14,500 nt of DNA from CAZOIA01 sp964579675 (GCA_964579675.1 CAZOIA010000146.1:1-14500), one strand, 5' to 3'. Shown: positions 6,851 to 14,156, numbered from the stretch's first letter. Notes: generated by a model not told the origin, from the sequence alone. Made by a program: numbers and translations.

Positions 6851-7405
6851 TTACCAGTTGAACTTGTCCACCACCTCACTCAAGTAGTCAACGCCGTTGG
6901 CCTGCTCCTTGCGGAGTTCGCGAAGCATGCCCTCCTCTGATCGCCGGCGTTCTACTGCCCGTTCGGCCATCACCATCAGTTCGTAGGCCGACTGCGTATC
7001 GGGGGCCCGCTTCAACTTGGCCCGCAAGGTGGGGCTGTCGAGCAACTGGCTGCTGTTGGCCAGGATGCGAAGGTGTTCCGGGACGCTCTTGGGGGGCCCT
7101 GCGATCATCATGACGGTATCAACGGCATGCCCCTCGTTGTCCCAGCGGACCGGCCTGCGGAGGATCATAACGGCGATGCCGAACCGCTTCAGGCCGGGTA
7201 ATCGGCAGTGCGGGATGGCAGCCCCGTTGGTGAACGCTGTCGTCCGGGCCTGCTCGCGGGCCAGTACGGCATGTTCTATGGTATCGCGCTCGACCCCCAG
7301 CAGGGGCCCCAATCTTCCGCATAGCCGTGCGATGACATCGGCGGCGCTGTCGGCACCGTCGGCGATTTCCATCGTTTCGGGTGACAAACTCTCTTCTACC
7401 AACAC
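6851..7405 (-). CDS. PTS EIIA-Ntr (PtsN)-like phosphocarrier domain protein
   Basis: A soluble protein of 184 residues with the fructose/nitrogen-type EIIA fold. The motif NGAAIPHCR at 60-68 matches the family NG-x-A-I-P-H-(G/A) site, so His66 is the likely phosphorylation site. LSPE at 7-10 and the following helix match the usual N-terminus. EIIA-Ntr proteins are regulatory phosphocarriers; in E. coli the family acts on the potassium systems TrkA and KdpD. Start: GTG 7405 has AGGAG eight bases upstream and gives the normal family length. ATG 7471 would add 22 residues unlike the family and has no ribosome-binding site. The C-terminal 40 residues are a charged helix-rich tail (ERRRSEE, LRELRKEQ) beyond the standard domain. 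Its stop overlaps an ATG of the permease reading frame (TAATG), which suggests a dedicated partner of that transporter. Confidence 0.85.
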   Translation of the reverse strand: MLVEESLSPETMEIADGADSAADVIARLCGRLGPLLGVERDTIEHAVLAREQARTTAFTNGAAIPHCRLPGLKRFGIAVMILRRPVRWDNEGHAVDTVMMIAGPPKSVPEHLRILANSSQLLDSPTLRAKLKRAPDTQSAYELMVMAERAVERRRSEEGMLRELRKEQANGVDYLSEVVDKFNW

Positions 7406-7671
7406 CTTCAGTGCTCCTGAGACCACGAGGAGGATCGCTCCAGCCCCGTCCATTCCATGGTTATCGACCATCGGCGGAGATCTCTGATTCTATTCGTTCG
7501 GGCGCCCCGCGTGTAGGGCAAACGACGTAGAACGGCTCCCTGGGGTGCGTGACAGAATCGGTGGGGCTCGCAGAAAGCCGTGGACTCGTCTTTCCCGGAT
7601 GGCCTGACGCGGCCCGCGAACAAGTGCCAATGTGAGAAAGTGACAAGAGGCCGGCTACGACGTGCCTTTTC

Positions 7672-7720
7672 CACTTTCGCACTTTCCCACGTTCGCGCCT
7701 TCGCACCTTCCCACCCTTCG
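7672..7720. repeat. Degenerate 8-bp tandem repeat (consensus CACYTTCS)
   Basis: Six consecutive units: CACTTTCG, CACTTTCC, CACGTTCG, CGCCTTCG, CACCTTCC and CACCCTTCG. Five keep an exact 8-base period; the last has one extra base. Read on the minus strand the array translates into a pseudo-protein of Ala/Lys/Glu/Trp character, an artefact of the repeat. It probably arose by slippage, and the variation between units suggests it is old. Confidence 0.8.
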
Positions 7721-8070
7721 GGCCGGGGCTTGGCGGAGGCAGCATAGGGCTTCCTCCGGCCCGCCGCCTGGACTATCACGGCCCCGGCTGCCTGGGCGTG
7801 TATCCCTGGGCCCCCGGCGTCGGGATGGGGCCTCCCCTCGTCCCCCATCCGGGCTGCCGATGCCCCGTCGGGGGCCTGCGCCAGCAGTGCCGGGCAAGGA
7901 AGTTGCAGCGGTGCCCGCCAAGCACGGATCCCCGATTCGGGCACCACGCTTGACACCCGCAGCCGGCAGGTGATGATCCTGTCTGCCGCCGTCGATGGCA
8001 AGCACATACATGGCCGGGTTCGGAGATCGCAAGCGAGCCGCGGGTTTCAGGACGTGCATAGAGTGGATAA

Positions 8071-8198
8071 CGGCTCTGACCGTGTCGGAACCGGCCCTGA
8101 TCGCGTCGGAGGTCGCTAAACACGTACCAGGGGCCGGCTCCGATCGCGCCGGAACCGGCTCTGATCGCGCCGGGAAGGGCTAAGCACGTATGGGCTTG
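8071..8198. repeat. 64-bp tandem duplication built of four GATCGCG half-units
   Basis: Unit 1 (8071-8134) and unit 2 (8135-8198) align without gaps over their first 56 bases. Each starts with two 20-21-base subunits of the form CCGGCTCTGATCGCGCCGGA (8071, 8092, 8135, 8156), followed by GCTAARCACGTA at matching positions. All seven differences in the first 40 bases of the two units are transitions. Each subunit can fold through its CCGGC and GCCGG ends. This looks like a copy of a dispersed non-coding intergenic element; I infer this from its form and did not test it. Confidence 0.8.
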
Positions 8199-8204
8199 AA
8201 GCCC
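8192..8204. repeat. 13-bp palindrome downstream of the 64-bp repeat
   Basis: GGGCTT-G-AAGCCC is a perfect six-base inverted repeat around one central base, starting just before the end of the second 64-bp unit and about 85 bases before the ATG at 8291. The loop is too small for a stable RNA hairpin as written, so a DNA-level palindrome or a few opened base pairs is more likely. It could be an operator for the gene at 8291 or part of the dispersed repeat. Confidence 0.5.
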
Positions 8205-8290
8205 GCGGCGCTTTGGAGTTATGACCACCCGGGCAATAGAATCCATCCGTTTTAGTTGGCAGGACGATCGCGTAAGGGAACACAGGTGAC

Positions 8291-11200
8291 ATGTTAAGTA
8301 CGCTGGTGATGCTGACGGCAATAACGGCAGGAGCGGTGCCGGTGGAGGAGCGGATCAACCTGGTGGATTTCGCGAGGGTGGTCCAATACACCGGCGATTC
8401 GCCGGCGACGCTGGCGGTGCGGGAACTGGAACGTGGGGCCGACGGCTGGTCGGCCTGGCGGGGCGATGACGGGCAGTACATGATCGCCGTGGAATGGGAT
8501 GAGCCTCGGGACGTTGCCGAGGTGAACATCGAGTTCCGCCACGCGATCGCCGACCGCGACCAGATCAGAGTGCAGTACTGGCAGCACCACTGGCCAAGTT
8601 CGGCCGGCGGTGGCTGGGCACCATTGGACGACCCGTTCCACGGCAAATGGGTCACGGGCAAGGGCGACTGGTGGGCGGGCGATCGGGACGTTTCCCTCGC
8701 GTTTGTTCCCTACCGCGAAGAGCAACCAGGGGACAACGCGCCGGGTATGCGTTACCGGCGGACCTGTCGATTGCGGTTCGCGTGCGGCCAGAACGACCTG
8801 CCGCCCGTGCGGTACCTCCGGGCCTACGGGCCAAGCGAACCGGCGGAAGCCACGTTCGACATTCGCCTCGACCCCGACAGCAACTTCAGGCCGCCGCTGA
8901 TGGTCTCGGTGGTGAACGGGTACGTGCTCGGTGGAGATGGCCTTACCACGACGCAAACCGCGCGTCTGGATGACGCCCCGGCGTCGATCCATGTCCGATA
9001 CGCCGAGGGCGACCTGGATACGGCGACCCGAACGATCGTCACGGTTCGGGATCGAGACGACCCGCTGCGCGGCTGGTCTTTTCTGCCGGCCGAGGCGGTG
9101 AAGTACGGCATCATCCGCGTCCCTGCCCTGGGCGTCGTGATCATGCATCGGGGCAGCGAGCGGGACCTGGAGGCCGGCTTGAGTCCCGGCACGTCGGTCT
9201 TCGATCGCGTCGGGGCCGAGCCCGAGCAGACCTTCAAGCGCGCCCGGCGCGAAATCCCCGCCTTGAAGAAAACCAGACATGAAGGGCAACTGCCGTACCT
9301 GCCGATCGGCCCACCGGACGCCCGCCAGGAGATCGCGGTCAGTTGCGACGGCAGTATTCTTCTGGCCAAGAGTGCGCTGAAGGCTCGAGCCGCTGACCAC
9401 GATCGCCTGAACTGGCCGGCCGAGGCGTGGATGATTCGACTGAGCACCGGCGAGCCGCCCTTCGATCACGCCTCCGAGGGCAACGTCAAGCAGAAGCTCC
9501 TCGATGGATACCTGCCGATCGTGATCAACTCGTGGGTGCATGGCGGCATCGCCTGCGAGCAGACCTGCGTCGCGACGTTCCTCGCTGGAGAGCCGGCGGA
9601 TATGCGGGGGGACGAGACGGTCGTGCTGTTGTCCCGGCTCAAGGTGACCAATACGCTAACCGAGCCGGCCCATGCGGTGGTCCGGTTGCGGAGCGACCCG
9701 GGCGAGGCGCTGATGCTGGACGACAGGCACGTGCTGGCCCGCGGGGCTATCAAGGATGGTAAAATCGAGCCCTACGATGAGCCGCGCTACCGCTTCCGGG
9801 TGCGTGCGCCGAAAGGCGGCAAGCTGGCCGTCGCGCCGGCCGGAGACGATTCACCCCAGTCGATGCTCCTGTACCGGCACCGACTCGGGCCGGGGGAATC
9901 GGCGGTTGTCACTTGGCTTGTGCCGTTCGTCACCATCGATACCGACGCGGAGCGGGAGCAGATCGCCCGACTGGACTTCAACCATGTACTGACCCGCGAA
10001 GCCGATCGCTGGCGGCGTATCGTTGCCGGGGCGGCACGGATGGAGGTGCCCGATCCGCTGCTCAGTGATTTCTACAAGGCTCAGCTCACCCACATCCTGA
10101 TCACCGCTGACCGCGACCCGTACAACGGCACGCGGGTCCTGCCCGCAGCGACGTACTCCTATCACGTATGCCTCAACGAATCATGCCACCAGATCCGGGC
10201 CCTGGAGGTCCGGGGCCTGCACGATGAGGCACAGCGGTTTCTCGATGCGTTTGTGGAGGGGCAATCCAGTCGGGGACTGCATGGCCGGTTCCCCGACAAA
10301 GAGGGTGTGCTGCATGGCCTGCCGACAAAACACGGCGACTACCAGACGTTCAACTACAACCTGGACCACGGCTTCGCGCTGTGGATGCTCAACGAGCACT
10401 ACCGGTTCACGCGCGATCGGGCGTGGCTGAAGAGAAACGCCCACGCCCTGATTGCCGCGTGCGATTTCGTGACGCGCGCGCGCCAGGCGCGGCCGGAATC
10501 CAACACGCTCGGCCAGGACGATGTACGATGGGGCGTCGGTCTTCTGCCCCCGGGACACCTGGAGGACCCGCCCGAGTGGCTGTGGTGGTTCGCGGTCAAC
10601 GCGTACGCCTGCCGGGGGATGCGAGCCACGGCGGAGTCGTTAGCCGAGATCGGTCACGACCAGACGGCCCGCATCGCCCGGGATGCCGAGGCGTTCGGTC
10701 GTGATCTGAGCGATTCGTGCCGGGAGTCGATGGTCCGGGCGCCGGTGGTTCGGCTCCGCGACGGGACGTACGTTCCGCATCAGCCCACGCGAAGCCGCCT
10801 CCGCGGGCGCGACCTCGGCTGGATCCGCGACGCACTTTACGGGCCCGTGCACCTGATCGATTGCGGCATCTACCTGGACGAGTCCGCCGAGGCCGAGTGG
10901 ATCCTCCGCGACGCCGAGGACAACGTGTTCATCGGCGAGGCCCGCGGGCGCAAGCTCGACGACTTCGACCGCCAGTGGTTCAGTTGGGGCGGGATTACGC
11001 TCCAGTCGAACCTCCTGCCCAATCCACTGGTCTATCTCCGCCGCGGGCAGCCGAAACACGCGATCCGGGCCTTTTACAACAGTCTGGCTGCCAACGTCTA
11101 TGCCGATGTGCGGACGTTCTGCGAGCATCCGATCCAGGCGTACGGGATTGGCACCGGGCCTTTCTTCAAGTCGCCGGACGAGTCGGCGTTCATCGTCTGG

Positions 11201-11548
11201 CTCCGCCATCTGCTGATTCTTGAAAGGGGTAACGACCTGGAATTGCTGGCTGGAGTGCCGGCGGCATGGCTGACCCCGGGCAAGGAGATCGCAATCCAGG
11301 CCGCAGCCACCTGGTTCGGACCGATGGATCTGCGGGTCCGGTCCCGGGCTGCCCCCCGGCAGGTGGTGGTGGACCTGTCAGCCCCGAGCCGCAATCCTCC
11401 CCACACCGTCCGGCTGCATCTGCGGGTACCCGAGCCCATCCGGGCGGTGATGCTCGACGGTCAGGCGCTCACCACCTTCAACGCCGACAAAGGAATCATC
11501 ACGCTTCCCGGCCGCGTGGGCCGGGCGGGCATTGTCGTATCCTATTGA
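8291..11548 (+). CDS. Uncharacterised six-hairpin glycosidase-like protein with N-terminal beta-sandwich domains
   Basis: A 1085-residue protein that I recognise only at fold level. Residues 1-17 form a hydrophobic, weak signal-peptide-like start without the usual basic residue. About 22-190 looks like a discoidin/galactose-binding beta-sandwich (WSAWRGDDGQYMIAVEWD). About 190-580 is beta-rich. About 587-980 is alpha-helical with the cadence of an (alpha/alpha)6 barrel: YSYHVCLNESCHQIRALEVRG at 620-640, HGFALWMLNEHYRFTRD at 693-709, PPEWLWWFAVNAY at 759-771, SPDESAFIVWLRHLL about 961-975. The last 100 residues are a beta domain (WLTPGKEIAI, ATWFGPMDL) like those that close GH78-type and related six-hairpin enzymes. 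A role in polysaccharide or glycoside breakdown is an inference; the catalytic acids are not identifiable by eye. ATG 8291 is the only plausible start: an in-frame stop lies at 8273, and AAGGGA sits 11 bases upstream. It stands alone on its strand. Confidence 0.8.
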   Translation: MLSTLVMLTAITAGAVPVEERINLVDFARVVQYTGDSPATLAVRELERGADGWSAWRGDDGQYMIAVEWDEPRDVAEVNIEFRHAIADRDQIRVQYWQHHWPSSAGGGWAPLDDPFHGKWVTGKGDWWAGDRDVSLAFVPYREEQPGDNAPGMRYRRTCRLRFACGQNDLPPVRYLRAYGPSEPAEATFDIRLDPDSNFRPPLMVSVVNGYVLGGDGLTTTQTARLDDAPASIHVRYAEGDLDTATRTIVTVRDRDDPLRGWSFLPAEAVKYGIIRVPALGVVIMHRGSERDLEAGLSPGTSVFDRVGAEPEQTFKRARREIPALKKTRHEGQLPYLPIGPPDARQEIAVSCDGSILLAKSALKARAADHDRLNWPAEAWMIRLSTGEPPFDHASEGNVKQKLLDGYLPIVINSWVHGGIACEQTCVATFLAGEPADMRGDETVVLLSRLKVTNTLTEPAHAVVRLRSDPGEALMLDDRHVLARGAIKDGKIEPYDEPRYRFRVRAPKGGKLAVAPAGDDSPQSMLLYRHRLGPGESAVVTWLVPFVTIDTDAEREQIARLDFNHVLTREADRWRRIVAGAARMEVPDPLLSDFYKAQLTHILITADRDPYNGTRVLPAATYSYHVCLNESCHQIRALEVRGLHDEAQRFLDAFVEGQSSRGLHGRFPDKEGVLHGLPTKHGDYQTFNYNLDHGFALWMLNEHYRFTRDRAWLKRNAHALIAACDFVTRARQARPESNTLGQDDVRWGVGLLPPGHLEDPPEWLWWFAVNAYACRGMRATAESLAEIGHDQTARIARDAEAFGRDLSDSCRESMVRAPVVRLRDGTYVPHQPTRSRLRGRDLGWIRDALYGPVHLIDCGIYLDESAEAEWILRDAEDNVFIGEARGRKLDDFDRQWFSWGGITLQSNLLPNPLVYLRRGQPKHAIRAFYNSLAANVYADVRTFCEHPIQAYGIGTGPFFKSPDESAFIVWLRHLLILERGNDLELLAGVPAAWLTPGKEIAIQAAATWFGPMDLRVRSRAAPRQVVVDLSAPSRNPPHTVRLHLRVPEPIRAVMLDGQALTTFNADKGIITLPGRVGRAGIVVSY

Positions 11549-11598
11549 CTCGAACTGACGGGTTCCCCCGCCGGCATCGTTTGCAGCACGACGGGCGC

Positions 11599-11718
11599 AG
11601 AGGAACCGGTCAGTTTGGGGTGTTTAGAACCTTGCGGCGAGACATGAGCGCGCTTTGCGCGCATGTTCTTCCACAAGGTTCCTCTTTGGTTGCGGACCAG
11701 GAAAAGGCGGTCCGCCTT
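11599..11718. terminator. Stacked hairpins between convergent genes
   Basis: The 173-base gap between the glycosidase stop (11548) and the minus-strand stop (11722) is packed with inverted repeats. GCGCGC-TTT-GCGCGC lies at 11648-11662, extended by ACAT/ATGT at 11642-11645 and 11663-11666. GAACCTTG (11627-11634) pairs with CAAGGTTC (11674-11681). AGAGGAACC (11599-11607) pairs with GGTTCCTCT (11677-11685), in competition with the previous stem. GCGGACC (11692-11698) pairs with GGTCCGC (11709-11715), overlapping AAGGCGG-T-CCGCCTT at 11704-11718. No T-tract follows on either strand. Probably a two-way transcript end. Confidence 0.55.
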
Positions 11719-11721
11719 AGA

Positions 11722-13110
11722 TCACTTCCCAATGCTCAATTCGATCGGCTCGCTGCTGACGGAGCCGGTGAAGATATCTGCAGGCACCTTACCCTTGTTG
11801 TTGCGAGCCCGAAGGTACTCCCGCAATCGTTGCGGCGTGGCGATGTGGAGGTAGCGCACGCTCAGCTCGACCGTTCCCGGCTCATCGACTCCCGCCTCCC
11901 GGGCCCACCGGTGAATGGTGGCGACGTCTGCGCGAGCGATCGTCAGTGCCTCGCCCGGGCCGAGTGCCCGGGTCCGATCCAGCCGGAACACGGGCGGCGT
12001 CGCATCGAGCCCCAACACCAGGAGCTCCGCCTGGCTGTCGGCCATCGGCAAGAGTCGCCATTCGAGCCGGGCCTGCACCGCCAGTTCGCTTCCGAGGTTC
12101 AGGTTGATCCACTGCGTCCGGTCCCACGTGCTTTGCAGCTCTGCTATCAGCATCTCACCGGCCCGCCTCAGCCGAAGCACCAGCGGCCTGGCCGACCGGC
12201 GAACCGCCTCTGGGGCGCCTTGGAGCACCTCTACGCTAACCGGATCAGCCCGCACCAGCCCGAATCCTTCTTTCGTCCACGACTCGTCGCGCCATTGCGG
12301 TTGGTGGGCAAATGCGATGGTGTACGTCCCGGCCGACAGCATCGGGTAGCGTGCCCAGCCGCGGTTGAACAGCGGGACCCGCAGGCAAGCGGTCTGGCCG
12401 GGCTCAACCAGATGCGACGGCGGTGTTGCTCGCGCCCGGACATCGACGACCTGGTACACCGCCCGATCCCGATCGATCGGCTCGATCCTCAGATCGACCG
12501 GTTGGCCGTCCGGACCGGTCACGATCAGGAAGTCGGCGGCATCCAGCATCGCTGCCACCTGGCTGGCGTCGTCGTGTGCCGGGTGGGTGGCCGGTGTGTC
12601 CGCGGACCCTGGCCACGGAACGCGGAGCGGCCCGCCGGTCAGATTATGGGCGGAAAGGACCAGGGTGACCGGCTCATCCCAGTTCACCCGGGCACGATTG
12701 ACCTCGATCCGCACTTGGGCGCCGATCAGGACGGCGGTCTCGAGCTCGTCGAGCAGGTCCCGGGCCACCAGGGCGGCTTCAAGGTCCGGCCCCGAGGCCG
12801 CCTGCCGGAGTGCCCCGAACGCCAGGGGCCCCCACGCGGCCAGTTGTCGCATTGCCGCCCGCCGCTGGGTCGGCAAGGGGTGGCCCAATTGCCGGACCGA
12901 CCGGCGAATCTCTGCCGGGCTCGGGACCGCCGGCCGAGTCGATGGTCCCGCCGAGACTGAACCATCGGTCGGCGTTGCCCCCGGGTGACTCGCCGGAACC
13001 GACGCCGGACGCGTTGCCGGCCCGTTCGCAAGAGCGCCCGTATCCACTACGGCCGCGACGACCGTGGCCAGGACCACCACCAACCAGCCGAGAGGTCTCT
13101 CTGATCGCAT
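11722..13110 (-). CDS. Secreted protein of unknown function with HEAT-like and Ig-like segments
   Basis: I do not recognise a named family. The 462-residue product begins with a clear signal peptide: basic MRSER, a hydrophobic core LGWLVVVLATVVAAVV and an ALA cleavage site at 26-28. Residues 30-64 are a low-complexity Pro/Ala/Ser/Thr linker (PATRPASVPASHP). Residues about 66-125 form short amphipathic helices (TQRRAAMRQLAAWGPLAFGA) like a HEAT-repeat pair. From about 130 the sequence is beta-rich, with two or three Ig-like or transglutaminase-associated-like sandwiches (VTLVLSAHNLTGGPLRV; LSAGTYTIAF). No catalytic motif is visible, so an extracytoplasmic binding or scaffold role is inferred. 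ATG 13110 is the natural start because the signal peptide begins there; only a weak AGAAG precedes it. It is divergent from hemX across 224 bases and convergent with the glycosidase gene. Confidence 0.85.
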   Translation of the reverse strand: MRSERPLGWLVVVLATVVAAVVDTGALANGPATRPASVPASHPGATPTDGSVSAGPSTRPAVPSPAEIRRSVRQLGHPLPTQRRAAMRQLAAWGPLAFGALRQAASGPDLEAALVARDLLDELETAVLIGAQVRIEVNRARVNWDEPVTLVLSAHNLTGGPLRVPWPGSADTPATHPAHDDASQVAAMLDAADFLIVTGPDGQPVDLRIEPIDRDRAVYQVVDVRARATPPSHLVEPGQTACLRVPLFNRGWARYPMLSAGTYTIAFAHQPQWRDESWTKEGFGLVRADPVSVEVLQGAPEAVRRSARPLVLRLRRAGEMLIAELQSTWDRTQWINLNLGSELAVQARLEWRLLPMADSQAELLVLGLDATPPVFRLDRTRALGPGEALTIARADVATIHRWAREAGVDEPGTVELSVRYLHIATPQRLREYLRARNNKGKVPADIFTGSVSSEPIELSIGK

Positions 13111-13124
13111 TCTTCTGCCCGAGC

Positions 13125-13190
13125 ACGGAGGGTCAGGAAAGCGGTCATACTACTTTCCTGCACGTTTCGGCAAGTTACCGCGCCCTCCGT
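13125..13190. promoter_or_regulatory. Nested perfect inverted repeats in the hemX-hemA leader
   Basis: Outer arms ACGGAGGG (13125-13132) and CCCTCCGT (13183-13190) are exact reverse complements. One base inside the left arm, CAGGAAAG (13134-13141) is the exact complement of CTTTCCTG (13153-13160), with an 11-base loop. The element sits in the 224-base gap between the divergent secreted-protein gene and hemX, 145 bases before the hemX ATG. It could be an operator or a structured RNA leader; neither role is shown by sequence alone. Confidence 0.5.
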
Positions 13191-13334
13191 CTGGCTTACG
13201 AGCCGATTGACGTACGCCGCCCCGGCAAGAAACAGGATGTCACCTTTACGGGCCCCAGGGTAGTCATCGGCGAACTCAAAGGGTATCCTCCGGGAATCAC
13301 GTGGCTTGTTGATCTGTGTGCGGCGGAAGGCAAC

Positions 13335-14156
13335 ATGACAGGGCGACTGGTGATTGCTCTCGTCGGGAGCGTGGGATTCGCCGTTAGTGCGATTGCCGCG
13401 TACGTTCATCTTAGGCACCCCTGGCCCTGGGCCCGGGCAGTCTTGCGGCTTGCCGTGGCCATTGCCGTCGGCGTAAACGTCGTCTTCCTGGCTCACGGGA
13501 TTCGCGTGGAGGGGGCGACCGAGACCCTCGAGCACAACTTCGAGGCCGCGGTCCTGCTGGCCACGCTGATCGCGCTGACGGGCATCGGCACCCACCTGTC
13601 CCCGGCGTTGCGCGGGCTGGACAGCTTCCTCCTCGTTGTCGCTGCCGCGAGCCAACTGGGTTCATTGACCGTGATGCACAAGCCCGATCCGGTCTTCACG
13701 GGCCGCCCCTGGTTCATCAGTCACGGCCTGGCGTTCGCCCTGAGTGCCACTTTTTTCGTGGCGGGCGGGGCGGCGGGGGTCGCCTACCTGCTGGTCAATC
13801 ACATGATCCGCCGGAAAGCCGCCTCGGCCGTTCTCGGCAACGTGGCCTCCCTCGAGGCGCTGGAACGCTTTGGCCGATGGATGCCGATCATGGGGTTCCC
13901 GCTGTTCACCTACGGGATCCTGACCGGGCTGTGCGGGGTCTGGCACCGGGACGACATTGGCCGGACGACGTGGTACCTGGACCTGACCTTCGTCTCGTCG
14001 CTGGCGGCTTGGCTGGTCTACGCCTATCTGTCCTATTGCCTGATGTGCAGGCCCCGGATCCGCGGGCGGCAGGCGGCGACGCTGGCAACCTGCGGGCTGG
14101 GGCTGATCGTGATCGTGCTGGTGTTCAAAGAGTTCCTGTCCCCGATGCACCAATGA
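13335..14156 (+). CDS. hemX: HemX-like membrane protein (CcsA/cytochrome c assembly family)
   Basis: An integral membrane protein of 273 residues with about eight predicted helices (for example 5-25, 36-54, 71-88, 97-114, 129-156, 185-203, 216-237, 249-265). It resembles the CcsA/ResC/HemX superfamily: WFISHGLAFALSATFF at 126-141 with His130 in the position of a conserved heme-ligand histidine, and GVWHRDDIGRTTWYLDL at 201-217 in the place of the WWD loop. The full WWD tryptophan-rich motif of CcsA is degenerate, which favours HemX over a cytochrome c synthetase. In Bacillus, HemX is encoded beside hemA and affects glutamyl-tRNA reductase level. Here too it directly precedes hemA, and the stop overlaps the hemA start as ATGA. 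ATG 13335 has GGAAGG four bases upstream. The frame stays open upstream into 12810, but that stretch overlaps the opposite gene and is not protein-like. Confidence 0.87.
   Translation: MTGRLVIALVGSVGFAVSAIAAYVHLRHPWPWARAVLRLAVAIAVGVNVVFLAHGIRVEGATETLEHNFEAAVLLATLIALTGIGTHLSPALRGLDSFLLVVAAASQLGSLTVMHKPDPVFTGRPWFISHGLAFALSATFFVAGGAAGVAYLLVNHMIRRKAASAVLGNVASLEALERFGRWMPIMGFPLFTYGILTGLCGVWHRDDIGRTTWYLDLTFVSSLAAWLVYAYLSYCLMCRPRIRGRQAATLATCGLGLIVIVLVFKEFLSPMHQ

Larger units (their letters stand above)
7406..8290. other. Long intergenic region without a convincing gene
   Basis: These 885 bases separate the divergent EIIA-like and glycosidase-like genes. Open frames exist on both strands, for example minus 8007-7408 and plus 7662-7973, but their products are Arg/Pro/Ser-rich, lack recognisable motifs and run through repeat DNA. 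I judge them non-coding. The region holds the 8-bp degenerate repeat at 7672-7720, the 64-bp duplication at 8071-8198 and the palindrome at 8192-8204. The stretch 7740-8040 shows nothing beyond strong GC bias. I found no tRNA cloverleaf. Confidence 0.6.

Noticed and set aside
7487..7521. TAGAAT with TTGCCC on the minus strand as a promoter for the EIIA-like gene
   Set aside because: The spacer is 23 bases, too long for a sigma-70 promoter, and no better -35 box is present.
7662..7973. Plus-strand open frame of about 100 codons
   Set aside because: Its N-terminus is simply the translated 8-bp repeat and the rest is Pro/Arg/Gly-rich.
7408..8007. Minus-strand open frame in the gene-free stretch that could be a small protein
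   Set aside because: It crosses the 8-bp repeat array, has no motif, and runs into the start of the EIIA-like gene in another frame.
8071..8198. CRISPR-like array
   Set aside because: Copies abut directly with no unique spacers and no cas genes are nearby.
8294..9541. Minus-strand open frame opposite the glycosidase-like gene
   Set aside because: Arg/Val/Gly-rich shadow; the plus frame has secondary-structure periodicity and an upstream Shine-Dalgarno-like sequence.
11266..12960. Plus-strand open frame of more than 560 codons across the glycosidase end and the secreted-protein gene
   Set aside because: It overlaps two real genes, is Arg/Pro/Gly-rich and runs through the stacked hairpins; no recognisable domain.
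13207..13238. TTGACG with a downstream CAGGAT as a hemX promoter
   Set aside because: The -10 match is poor and the spacing is 20 bases, so it is not better than chance.
12810..13334. N-terminal extension of hemX in the same open frame
   Set aside because: It overlaps the signal-peptide end of the opposite gene, is not membrane-like, and ATG 13335 has a good ribosome-binding site.
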